64,000 nucleotides of DNA from Phycisphaerales bacterium PN19_bin_20 (lineage in GTDB: Bacteria; Planctomycetota; Phycisphaerae; Phycisphaerales; UBA1924). A model generated the notes under the pieces. It was not told the origin of the DNA, ran no database searches, and was given only the letters and a program-made list of their open reading frames with translations. Positions 42,925-50,769 of the stretch are shown in pieces. The number at the start of each line of letters is the position of its first letter. Position 1 is the stretch's first letter. Made by a program: the position numbers and the translations under genes. Where the stretch lies: NCBI GenBank assembly GCA_021173225.1, contig JAJOLK010000002.1, forward strand, positions 91,391 to 155,390. The letters run 5' to 3'.

Positions 42925-44238
42925 ATGACAAAGCCCACCAGCTCGCGCGTCGGCCGCCTGGCCCTCCAGGACGGATCTGTCTTCACAGGTTCGGCCTTTG
43001 GTGCCACTGGGCGCGGGCTGGCGGTCGCCGCGGAGGTCGTGTTCAACACGGCCATGAGCGGGTACCAAGAGGCGCTGACAGACCCGAGCTACACGGGGCA
43101 GATCCTGGTCATGACCAGCACGATGATGGGCAACTACGGGATCAACCCGGACGATGTTGAGAGCGTGCGTGTGCAGGTCTCGGGGTTTGTTGTGCGTGAA
43201 CTGGCACCACGGCCCAGCAACGCGCGTTCGACATCAAGCCTTGAGGCGTACCTCGCGGCGGCGGGTGTGCTGGGCCTGCAGGGCATTGATACGCGGGCGC
43301 TGACGCGCCGGCTGCGGACGGCGGGGGTGATGCAGGGGGTGATCTCTGACGACGCGGGCCTGAGCGATGCCGAGCTGGTGCAGATGGCGCAGCGGGCCCC
43401 GAGCATGGCGGGGCAGAACCTGGTGCCGCTGGTTGGGTGCAGTAGCGGACAGAGCTGGTCGCAGACGCTGGGCGAGTGGAGCCCGAGCGTGCAGGGCGGG
43501 CAGTCTGGCGTGCCGGTGGCGGAGCGCGTCGGCGCGGCAGCTGGTGGAAGCGCGGGCAAGAAGCGCTGGCGTGTGCTGGCGCTGGACTGCGGTGCCAAGA
43601 GCAACATTCTGCGGAACCTCTCGGACCGCGGGTGCGAGGTGAAGGTGGTGCCGCACGACACGTCGGCGGAGACGATCAAGGCGATGTACGCGCGCGGCGA
43701 GGTGGACGGATTGTTTGTCTCGAACGGTCCGGGTGATCCGGCGGCGGTTGAGGCGACGATCGCGACGCTGCGAGGTGTGGTTGGTAGCGGTGCAGGTGGT
43801 GCAGGTGGTGCAGGTGTTGGAGGTGGCGGGGGTGTTGGTGTTGGGGGTGGTGGGGGTGTGAATTCGGTGCCGACGTTTGGGATCTGCCTTGGGCACCAGT
43901 TGTTGGCGCTGGCGATTGGTGCGAAGACGTACAAGCTGCCGTTCGGGCACCGCGGGAGCAATCAGCCGGTGAAGAACCTGCTGAACGGGAAGGTCGAGAT
44001 CACGAGCCAGAACCACGGGTTTGCGGTTGATGCCGCGAGCCTGAAGGGTGTGGGTGGCGAGGCGACGCATGTGCATTTGAACGATCAGACGCTGGCGGGG
44101 TTTCGGCTGACGGATCGACCGGTGTTCAGTGTGCAGTACCACCCTGAGGCGGGACCTGGGCCGCACGACAGCGCGTACCTGTTTGACGCGTTTGTGCAGA
44201 TGATGGAGGATCGGCGGCCGGTGACGTTTGGGGCATGA
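42925..44238 (+). CDS. carA: Carbamoyl-phosphate synthase small (glutaminase) subunit
   Basis: It supplies ammonia from glutamine for carbamoyl phosphate in pyrimidine and arginine synthesis. The 437-residue product has the N-terminal domain (LQDGSVFTGSAFGATG, FNTAMSGYQEALTDPSYTGQ, GIDTRALTRRLR) and the class I glutamine amidotransferase domain (LALDCGAKSNILRNL, VSNGPGDPAAVE, nucleophile about Cys321 in FGICLGHQ, QNHGFAVD, QYHPEAGPGPHDS). It is about 55 residues longer than typical. One cause is a Gly-rich insertion (about 286-313) ending only eight residues before the nucleophile. carB is not adjacent. Confidence 0.95.
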   Translation: MTKPTSSRVGRLALQDGSVFTGSAFGATGRGLAVAAEVVFNTAMSGYQEALTDPSYTGQILVMTSTMMGNYGINPDDVESVRVQVSGFVVRELAPRPSNARSTSSLEAYLAAAGVLGLQGIDTRALTRRLRTAGVMQGVISDDAGLSDAELVQMAQRAPSMAGQNLVPLVGCSSGQSWSQTLGEWSPSVQGGQSGVPVAERVGAAAGGSAGKKRWRVLALDCGAKSNILRNLSDRGCEVKVVPHDTSAETIKAMYARGEVDGLFVSNGPGDPAAVEATIATLRGVVGSGAGGAGGAGVGGGGGVGVGGGGGVNSVPTFGICLGHQLLALAIGAKTYKLPFGHRGSNQPVKNLLNGKVEITSQNHGFAVDAASLKGVGGEATHVHLNDQTLAGFRLTDRPVFSVQYHPEAGPGPHDSAYLFDAFVQMMEDRRPVTFGA

Positions 44239-44245
44239 GGGCTTT

Positions 44246-44340
44246 GGGCAGGATGAAAACCTGCCCCACTCGAGGCGCAGAGGCAGGATGAAATCCTGCC
44301 CCACGCGGGGCGCAGAGGCGGGATGAAATCTTGCCCCACG
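44246..44340 (-). repeat. Three palindromic repeat units in opposite orientation, downstream of carA
   Basis: Three units of about 36 bp contain GGCAGGATGAAAACCTGCCCC, GGCAGGATGAAATCCTGCCCC (each given to 20 or 21 bases at most in the DNA) and GCGGGATGAAATCTTGCCCC, separated by CACnCGnGGCGCAGAG. Read on the minus strand they match the 38.7-kb unit, including CGTGGGGCAGG. Confidence 0.88.
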
Positions 44341-44632
44341 GGAGTCAAAGGCGAAGGTTCAGGCAAAGAGGTGACGGTTGGCCCGCAACCGCGCGTCAAG
44401 TTGGCGGTTGAAACCTGTGCAATGACGGGCGTCTGTTGGTCGTTACGCGCACGGTCGGCAAAGTGGGCGCGGTGGGTCGAGCTGCCGTGCGGGGTCAGGG
44501 ATGGGCTGGGACCGCGGACGGGTTGGGTTTGATGAGACGGGTTGCTGGTATGGTTTGCTGCTTGGGGTGGTGTGAACAGAGTCAAGGCCTCGGGGCCGTT
44601 GGGCCGTCCGAGGAGAATAAAGGAGTCGAGCC
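44341..44632. other. Intergenic region before the secretion cluster
   Basis: Together with the repeats this is a 394-bp gap. It should hold the promoter for the LTXXQ/T2SS genes, but I see no convincing -35/-10 pair and no gene. GAGGAG and AGGAG close to 44633 provide the ribosome-binding site. Confidence 0.4.
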
Positions 44633-45961
44633 ATGATGTCCCGCACGAGCAAGCTTCTGCGTCTGGTTGGAACCGCGACGGTCGGCCTGGCGCTGGTGGC
44701 GAGCGCGGCGATCGCCCAGCCCGGTGGTGGCGGTGGGCGTCGTGGCGGCGGCGGGATGGGGCAGATGATGGGTGCCCAGATGGACGCGCCTCTGGAGGCC
44801 GCGGACCTGGAGCGGATCGCGAAGCTGGTGGGCCTGAGCAAGGATCAGCAGGAGGCGGCCAACGCGCTGTTGAGCGGGTACATGCCGGAGTTTCAGACCA
44901 AGGCCGACGAGCAGCGCAAGCTGATGGACGAGCTGCGTGAGCAGTTCCGCGAGACACGAGACCCGAGCATCTGGCAGGACGCGGCGCCGAAGTTTCAGGC
45001 GTTTGCGAAGTATCGCGACGGCTGGGAGCAGAAGGTGCTGGCGGATGTTTCGGGGCTTTTGAGCCCTGAGCAGAGCGGGTCTTGGCCACGGGTTGAGCGG
45101 ATGCGGCGGCGTGAGGGCACGATGCAGCAGAGCTTTGTGGCGGGGGAGCGGGTGGACTTGGTGCGTCTGGTAGAGGGCCTTGAGTTGAGCAAGGAGCAGA
45201 TGTCGGACGTGCAGCCGACGATCGAGGCGTACGAGCTTGAGCTTGACCGTGACTTGGCGGAACGGAACAAGGCGCGTGAGGAGGCGATGGGGCAGGCCGC
45301 CGAACTGATGCGCAACGGCGAGATGGACAGGTTGCAGGAGATGTTCTCGGCCAATCGCGAGAAGTCTGTGAAGGTGCGTGACGTGAACCGAAAGTTTGCG
45401 CGGCAGCTCCAGAACCTGGTACCAGTGGAGAAGCAGGGGAAGTTTGACGGCGAGTTCAAGAAGCAGTCGTTCCCGATGGTGTACCGCGAGTATTACCCGG
45501 TGCGGGCGCTGGACGCGGCGGTGGCGATGCCCGAGCTTGAGGCGACGCAGCGCGACGCGATTGGCGCGGTTCGTGAGACGTACGGGCGCGACGAGGCGGC
45601 GCTGAACGGCCGGCACGAGAAGGCGTGGGAAGAGAACGAGGCGAGCATGAGCGTCGGGCGGATGTTCATGGGCGGGATGGGCCAGAGCGATGCGCTGCGT
45701 GAAATTCGTGAAGCGCGGCAGAGCCTGGAGACCGAGACGCTCAACAAGGTCAAGGCGATCTTGAGCCCCGAGCAGTTTGCGAAGCTGCCCGAGCGGCGCT
45801 CGATGGAAGACAACAACCAAGGCGGTGGCGGCGGCCGAGGCGGACAGCGGATGCGGCAGGGCGGCGGCGACAATCCTGCGGGCGCGACCCCGGGGGATGA
45901 GAACCGTCGCGGTCGCACACCTGGGACGCCCGCGACGCCCGCGCCTGCGCAGCCGAAGTGA
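44633..45961 (+). CDS. Exported helical protein with LTXXQ-like motifs, upstream of T2SS genes
   Basis: This protein has 442 residues. A signal peptide (LLRLVGTATVGLALVASAAIA, cut after AIAQ or nearby) leads into a Gly-rich stretch and then long charged helices. LTXXQ-like motifs recur (LSKDQQEAANALL, LSKEQMSDVQP, LEATQRDAIGAV, LSPEQFAKLPER), resembling Spy/CpxP-type periplasmic chaperone repeats. The C-terminus is Gly/Arg/Pro-rich. AGGAG lies 7 nt before the ATG at 44633; an ATG at 44636 is the alternative. It precedes gspE by 53 bp on the same strand and could be in the operon. Function is unknown. Confidence 0.8.
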   Translation: MMSRTSKLLRLVGTATVGLALVASAAIAQPGGGGGRRGGGGMGQMMGAQMDAPLEAADLERIAKLVGLSKDQQEAANALLSGYMPEFQTKADEQRKLMDELREQFRETRDPSIWQDAAPKFQAFAKYRDGWEQKVLADVSGLLSPEQSGSWPRVERMRRREGTMQQSFVAGERVDLVRLVEGLELSKEQMSDVQPTIEAYELELDRDLAERNKAREEAMGQAAELMRNGEMDRLQEMFSANREKSVKVRDVNRKFARQLQNLVPVEKQGKFDGEFKKQSFPMVYREYYPVRALDAAVAMPELEATQRDAIGAVRETYGRDEAALNGRHEKAWEENEASMSVGRMFMGGMGQSDALREIREARQSLETETLNKVKAILSPEQFAKLPERRSMEDNNQGGGGGRGGQRMRQGGGDNPAGATPGDENRRGRTPGTPATPAPAQPK

Positions 45962-46014
45962 GTGATGGACGGATGTGAGTGACGCGCTGTCGGGCGATCG
46001 GCGGCGCGGTTTCG

Positions 46015-47682
46015 ATGGATGAGCAAACCATGCCCGAGATGCTTGACGGCGGCGCGATGGCGAAGAGCAACGGTCGGCACGGCGGCGAGCCCTTGGGGCC
46101 AGGCGGTGATGCGCGTGCGGCCGGCGCGCGAGGTGTGGGTGCTGCGGGTGCGTCACGCTGGATGCTTCTGACGGAGAAGCCCGAGGTGGACCCGGAGGCG
46201 GCCAGGCTGATCACGCCCGAGCAGGCGTCGCGTCTGCGGGCGGTGCCGCTGGCGTTTGAGGGTTCGCGGCTGGTGGTGGGGATGGTTGAGCCTGGTGATC
46301 ATGCGGCGGCGGACGAGATCAGCCTGAGCGCGGGGCGGCCTGTCAAGCGAGTACAGCTTTCAGTTGAGCACGCGGGCGAGCTGCTGCGTGCAAGCTATGG
46401 GGCGACGGCGGCGGCGATGGCGCAGCGGCTTTCTGGCGGCGAGGGCGAGGACGACCTGCTGGCGAACGTGCAGGCGGTTGATGCGCAGGACATTCATCGG
46501 ATGGCGGAAGAGCCGACGGTGGTGAACCTTGTAAACCTGATTATCCTGGAGGCGGTGAAGGGTCGCGCGAGCGATATTCATGTTGAGCCGTTCGATCGGC
46601 AGTTGAGCGTGAAGTATCGGGTGGATGGGCTGCTGCGAGCGCAGAGCGGGCCGCCGAAGGCGTTGCAGAGCGCTATTACGAGCCGCATCAAGATCATGGC
46701 GGGGATGGACATTGCGGAGCGGTATGTGCCGCAGGACGGGCACATCACGCTGCGGTTTGAGGGTCGGAAGGTGGACATCCGGGTGAGCACGGTGCCGACG
46801 ATCTACGGCGAGAGCGTGGTGATGCGGATCCTTGACAAGCAGTCGATCAGCCTGGACCTTGTGAGCCTGGGCATGAGCGTGGCGCACCGCAAGGAGATGG
46901 ACCGGTTGATCGACTTGCCGCACGGGATGGTGCTGGTAACGGGCCCGACTGGGAGCGGCAAGACCACGACGCTGTACGCGGCGCTCGCGCAGCTGTACGA
47001 CCCGAGCCTGAAGATCATCACGGTGGAAGACCCGGTGGAGTACGAGCTGAGCGGGATCAATCAGATTCCTGTGAACCCCGACCGTGGGCTTATGTTCGCG
47101 ACGGGTCTGCGGGCGATCTTGCGTCAGGACCCCGACGTGGTGATGATCGGCGAGATCCGCGATGCGGAGACGGCGGAGATCGGGGTGCGGGCGGCGCTGA
47201 CGGGGCACCTGATCTTCAGCACGCTGCACACCAATGATGCGGCGAGCGCGATCGGGCGACTGCTTGATATGGGCATCCAGCCGTTCTTGCTGGCGAGCGT
47301 GCTGGAGGCGGTGCTGGCGCAGCGGCTGGGTCGGCGGCTGTGCCCGGCGTGCCGAGCGGAAGGGACGATTCCGGAGGCGCTGCAGCACCGGATCTTGGAG
47401 TCTGAGCGCGTGCTGTTCCCGAGGATGAGCTCGTTTGTGTCGCGTGGCTGCGAGAGGTGCGAGCGGTCGGGGTTCCGCGGGCGGCTTGGGTTTTACGAGC
47501 TGTTGACGATGACCGGCGCGATGCGCGAGGCGATCACGGCTGGTCGGACGAGCACGCCGGAGCTGCTGGCGGTGGCGCCGAGTGCTCACTTGACGATGCG
47601 TCGTGACGGGCTGGAGAAGGCCGCGAGCGGGCAGACGACGGTCGAGGAGGTTCTGCGTGCGACGCAGGATGCCGGTGAGTAA
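46015..47682 (+). CDS. gspE: Type II secretion ATPase GspE
   Basis: This cytoplasmic secretion/pilus ATPase has 555 residues. The N-terminal domain is PilB/GspE-like (LITPEQASRLRAVPLAFEG). The central part shows ASDIHVEPFDRQLSVKYRVD, Walker A GPTGSGKTTTLYAAL (about residue 310), the Asp box EDPVEYEL, Walker B LRQDPDVVMIGEIRD, and the His box TGHLIFSTLHTNDA. A four-Cys zinc element (CPAC and CERC) follows. The ATG at 46015 is chosen; a GTG at 45979 would add 12 residues. It powers pseudopilus assembly at the inner membrane with GspF, L and M. Confidence 0.94.
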   Translation: MDEQTMPEMLDGGAMAKSNGRHGGEPLGPGGDARAAGARGVGAAGASRWMLLTEKPEVDPEAARLITPEQASRLRAVPLAFEGSRLVVGMVEPGDHAAADEISLSAGRPVKRVQLSVEHAGELLRASYGATAAAMAQRLSGGEGEDDLLANVQAVDAQDIHRMAEEPTVVNLVNLIILEAVKGRASDIHVEPFDRQLSVKYRVDGLLRAQSGPPKALQSAITSRIKIMAGMDIAERYVPQDGHITLRFEGRKVDIRVSTVPTIYGESVVMRILDKQSISLDLVSLGMSVAHRKEMDRLIDLPHGMVLVTGPTGSGKTTTLYAALAQLYDPSLKIITVEDPVEYELSGINQIPVNPDRGLMFATGLRAILRQDPDVVMIGEIRDAETAEIGVRAALTGHLIFSTLHTNDAASAIGRLLDMGIQPFLLASVLEAVLAQRLGRRLCPACRAEGTIPEALQHRILESERVLFPRMSSFVSRGCERCERSGFRGRLGFYELLTMTGAMREAITAGRTSTPELLAVAPSAHLTMRRDGLEKAASGQTTVEEVLRATQDAGE

Positions 47683-47744
47683 GAACGGTTGATGTGCCGA
47701 TGTGCCGATGTGACCATGTTCTCTTGTAAGCTTTGAGCCCAGGT

Positions 47745-48953
47745 ATGCCGACGTTTAGCTACACCGCTTCGAGTGCGACCGCGACGATCGAGGCGTCTGA
47801 CCGCGCCAGCGCGGTGCGGGCGCTGATGGCGCGGGGCGAGGCGCCGTCGCGGCTAGACGAGGTGCGGTCGCGGTCGGCGGGGCGTGGCGGGGGTTTGTCG
47901 GCTAGCTTTTCTTCGCGGTCTATGAGCCTGCCTGAGACGGCGGCGTTTATTCGTGAGCTTGGTACGGCGCTATCGGCGGGGTTGCCGCTGGTGCCGGCGC
48001 TGCGGACGCTGGCGCGGGTGCGTCGGACGCCTGCGCAGAGCCGGATGCTGGCGCACCTGATCGAGAAGGTTGAGCACGGCAGCACGCTGGCGGACGCGAT
48101 GCGGACTTGGGGCAAGCCCTTTGACGAGTTGATTGTGAACCTGGTGCGTGCGGGCGAGGCGTCGGGGCGGCTGAGCGACGTGCTGACGCAGGCGGCGGAC
48201 CTTCTGGACCGGTCACTGGCGATGCGGCGTGCGATCACTGGGGCGCTGGTGTACCCGGCGTTCTTGTTTGCGTTGGTGCTGATCGCGGTGGTGGTGCTGG
48301 TAACGTTTATTATGCCGATGGTGCTTAAGACTATTGAGGGCACAGGGGTGAAGCTGCCGTGGAGCACGCTGGCGCTGAAGGCGATGGCGGACTTTGTGTC
48401 GGGCTATTGGTGGCTGATTGCGGCGCTGGGCGTGCTGGCGGGGTTTGGCTGGCGGCGGCTGAGGGCGCGGGCGAGCACGCGGCTGGCGATGGACGGACTT
48501 GCGCTGCGGCTGCCTTTGGTGGGGCCGATGCTGACGGAGGCGGCGGTGGCGCGGCTGACGCGGACGTTGAGCACGCTGGTGCGTGCGGGGCTCCCGGTGT
48601 TGGGCGGGTTGCGGCTGACGAGCGCGACGATCACCAACAGCGCGCTGCGCAAGGCGCTGGCGGGCGTGGCGGAGGAGGTCAGCGCGGGCAAGACGATCGC
48701 GGAACCTTTGGAGCGTTGCGGGTACTTTCCGCCGCTGCTGGTGCAGATTGTGAGCTTGGGAGAGCGGTCTGGCAAGTTGCCCGAGCTGCTGGCGCAGGCG
48801 GCGGGCGCGCTGGAGGAGCGGACGGCGGTGCGTGTGCGGGTCTTCACCGAGGCGCTCAAGCCGATTTTGATCTTGATTGTTGCGGGCGTGGTGGGGTTTG
48901 TGATCGCGTCGATCTTGTTTGCGCTTTTGGCGATTCAGGATTCGATTCAGTAG
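47745..48953 (+). CDS. gspF: Type II secretion inner-membrane platform protein GspF
   Basis: This GspF/PilC-family protein has 402 residues, with two homologous T2SSF domains. The first contains FIRELGTALSAGLPLVPALRTL and LVRAGEASGRLSDVL. The second contains RLTRTLSTLVRAGLPVLGGL and QIVSLGERSGKLPELL. Three membrane segments are visible: ALVYPAFLFALVLIAVVVLV, YWWLIAALGVLAGFGW, and PILILIVAGVVGFVIASILF. The N-terminus MPTFSYTA is typical. It follows gspE by 62 bp. Confidence 0.94.
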   Translation: MPTFSYTASSATATIEASDRASAVRALMARGEAPSRLDEVRSRSAGRGGGLSASFSSRSMSLPETAAFIRELGTALSAGLPLVPALRTLARVRRTPAQSRMLAHLIEKVEHGSTLADAMRTWGKPFDELIVNLVRAGEASGRLSDVLTQAADLLDRSLAMRRAITGALVYPAFLFALVLIAVVVLVTFIMPMVLKTIEGTGVKLPWSTLALKAMADFVSGYWWLIAALGVLAGFGWRRLRARASTRLAMDGLALRLPLVGPMLTEAAVARLTRTLSTLVRAGLPVLGGLRLTSATITNSALRKALAGVAEEVSAGKTIAEPLERCGYFPPLLVQIVSLGERSGKLPELLAQAAGALEERTAVRVRVFTEALKPILILIVAGVVGFVIASILFALLAIQDSIQ

Positions 48954-49040
48954 GGGTCGGCGGTAGTGTGGTTGGAGTTGAGCATGGTGGGTGGGGGTGT
49001 GGAAGCGCGACGCGGCTAGCCGCGAGCATGGAGTGAACCG

Positions 49041-49538
49041 ATGGGACGCAAGGCGAGCAATGTTGAACGGCGCGGCGCTGTAGCCGGGCGCGAGCGTGGG
49101 TGCGAACGCGGGCTGGGGCGCAGGTTTCGGCGAGCGTTCACGATCATCGAGGTACTGGTGATCGTGCTGATTGTGGGGATCTTGGCGACGATCGTGGCGA
49201 CGCGGCTGATCGGGCGCGTCGGGCAGGCGCGCGGGACGGCAGCGGCGGCGAACGCGAACGCGCTGGGCACGGCGGTGGAGAGCTTTTGGGCTGACTGCGG
49301 GCAACCCTCGACGGGCGCGGAGCTGGCGAGCTTCTTGATGGAGCGGCCATCGAACGTGGACGCGGCGAAGTGGCAGGGGCCGTACTTGAAGAACCAGGAT
49401 CAGCTCTTGGACCCGTGGGGTCGGGCGTTCATGATGGTGATGCCCGGGGTACGGAACGCGGACTTTGACATCGTGAGCTATGGGGCGGACGGGAAGCCCG
49501 GGGGCGAGGGCGAGAACACGGACATTGTGAAGCCATGA
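49041..49538 (+). CDS. gspG: Major pseudopilin GspG
   Basis: This major pseudopilin precursor has 165 residues. After a basic leader of about 32 residues it shows RRA|FTIIEVLVIVLIVGIL, with Glu at +5 but Ala instead of Gly at -1. The C-terminal part is diagnostic for GspG: PYLKNQDQLLDPWGRAFMM, then FDIVSYGADGKPGGEG, the calcium-binding loop region. It forms the pseudopilus shaft. The stop overlaps gspH (ATGA). Confidence 0.94.
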   Translation: MGRKASNVERRGAVAGRERGCERGLGRRFRRAFTIIEVLVIVLIVGILATIVATRLIGRVGQARGTAAAANANALGTAVESFWADCGQPSTGAELASFLMERPSNVDAAKWQGPYLKNQDQLLDPWGRAFMMVMPGVRNADFDIVSYGADGKPGGEGENTDIVKP

Positions 49539-50251
49539 CCGAGCGGCGCGGAGAGCTTTGTGCGCGTGGGTTCACGATCGTCGAGGTGATCGTGGTGATG
49601 ATCATTTTGGGCGTGCTGGGCGCGCTGGTGGTGCCGCGGCTAGTTGGGGTGAGCGCTCGACAGGGCGAGGTGGAGGCGCAGGGCGTGCGGTCGTTGCTGT
49701 CGGCGTTTGCGCAGCGGGATGCGATCTCACGCCAGAGCGTGGCGCTGGCGTTTGACGCGGCCAAGGGCGAGCTGAGTGTGCAGACGCTGGCACCGGCGGA
49801 CCAGCGCGGCGGCGGGCTGAGTGGGCTGGGGGGCGGCGGGGGTGGTGGCAGCGCAGGTAGCGGCTCGAGCAATGGCGCGGGTGGAGATGGTGGTGGTGTA
49901 GAGCTGCCCAGCGACGGGGTGCCGTCGGCGCTCGCGTGGCGGACGACCGCGATGATCCGCCCGGTGCGGCTGAGTGTGCTGAGCGTGCGCGAGGTGCTGG
50001 TGGGGGGTTTGCCGCAGCCTGTGGACGCGGACTGGCGTGTGACGATTTCACCTGCGCAGACGCGTCCGGCGCTGCTGCTGCTGGTGGCGAACAAGAGCGG
50101 TGGCGATCAGGGCCGGGTCTGGCAGATTGACCTGGCGTCTTCGGCCACTGGCGCAACGCTGCGGGCGGCAGCCAGCGGTGGGGCGGCGCTGAGCGTGGAT
50201 GAGCAGGCGGAAGACTTGGACAAGCAAGGACGGCGGGGCAGCGCGTGGTGA
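49535..50251 (+). CDS. gspH: Minor pseudopilin GspH
   Basis: This minor pseudopilin has 238 residues. The short leader MTERRGELCARG is followed by the processing site G|FTIVEVIVVMIILGVL with Glu at +5. The body is beta-rich, with FAQRDAISRQSVALAFDA as in GspH. It is interrupted by a Gly/Ser-rich insertion of about 35 residues (near residues 90-125). Position between gspG and gspI and ATGA/GTGA overlaps on both sides support the call. Confidence 0.88.
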   Translation: MTERRGELCARGFTIVEVIVVMIILGVLGALVVPRLVGVSARQGEVEAQGVRSLLSAFAQRDAISRQSVALAFDAAKGELSVQTLAPADQRGGGLSGLGGGGGGGSAGSGSSNGAGGDGGGVELPSDGVPSALAWRTTAMIRPVRLSVLSVREVLVGGLPQPVDADWRVTISPAQTRPALLLLVANKSGGDQGRVWQIDLASSATGATLRAAASGGAALSVDEQAEDLDKQGRRGSAW

Positions 50252-50769
50252 ACAGCGGCGTGAGCGCGGTGCTGGAGCTGGTGCCGATCGGGGCGCGTGG
50301 GGCTGTGGGTGCGCGTGCTGCGCGTATGGGGATGTCGCGTGCGGGGATGGCGCTGGTTGATGCGATTGTGGCGGTGATTATCCTGGGCGCGGCGCTGTCG
50401 GTGATCTTGTCACTGTCGGGGCAGGCGCTGAGCAGTCAGCGGCGCGGGGATGATCTGGCGGCGGCGGCGATGCTGGCCGACGAGCAGCTCGCGCTCGTGC
50501 TTGCGCGCGGGCCGGACGACTACGCGAAGACGTTCCCGGTGCGTGGCGAGTGCGATGCGCCGTTCGAGCGGTTCAGGTTTGCGCTGGACATCACGGGTGG
50601 CAGCGCGATCGAGCCGTTCAAGGTGAGGGTGACGATCGCGTGGGATGATGCGGCGCGTGAGCGGACGGCGGTGGTCGAGACGCTGCTGGCCTCGCGCGGG
50701 GGGAGCAAGGCGGCGGCTCCGACGCAGGGCGATCGGCAGCCGACGCAGCCGGTGGAGCGTGTGCAATGA
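50245..50769 (+). CDS. gspI: Minor pseudopilin GspI
   Basis: This minor pseudopilin has 174 residues. The leader of about 34 residues ends SRAG, followed by MALVDAIVAVIILGAALSV. The residue at +5 is Asp rather than the usual Glu, and +1 is Met rather than Phe. The downstream part LADEQLALVLARGPDDY matches GspI's short soluble domain. The start is one of two adjacent GTG codons (50245 or 50248), overlapping the gspH stop. Order H-I-J-K matches T2SS tip-complex genes. Confidence 0.82.
   Translation: MVNSGVSAVLELVPIGARGAVGARAARMGMSRAGMALVDAIVAVIILGAALSVILSLSGQALSSQRRGDDLAAAAMLADEQLALVLARGPDDYAKTFPVRGECDAPFERFRFALDITGGSAIEPFKVRVTIAWDDAARERTAVVETLLASRGGSKAAAPTQGDRQPTQPVERVQ

Noticed and set aside
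44582-46156. A 524-codon open frame on the minus strand
   Set aside because: It is antisense to the LTXXQ-type gene and the start of gspE, with Arg/His/Leu-rich shadow composition.
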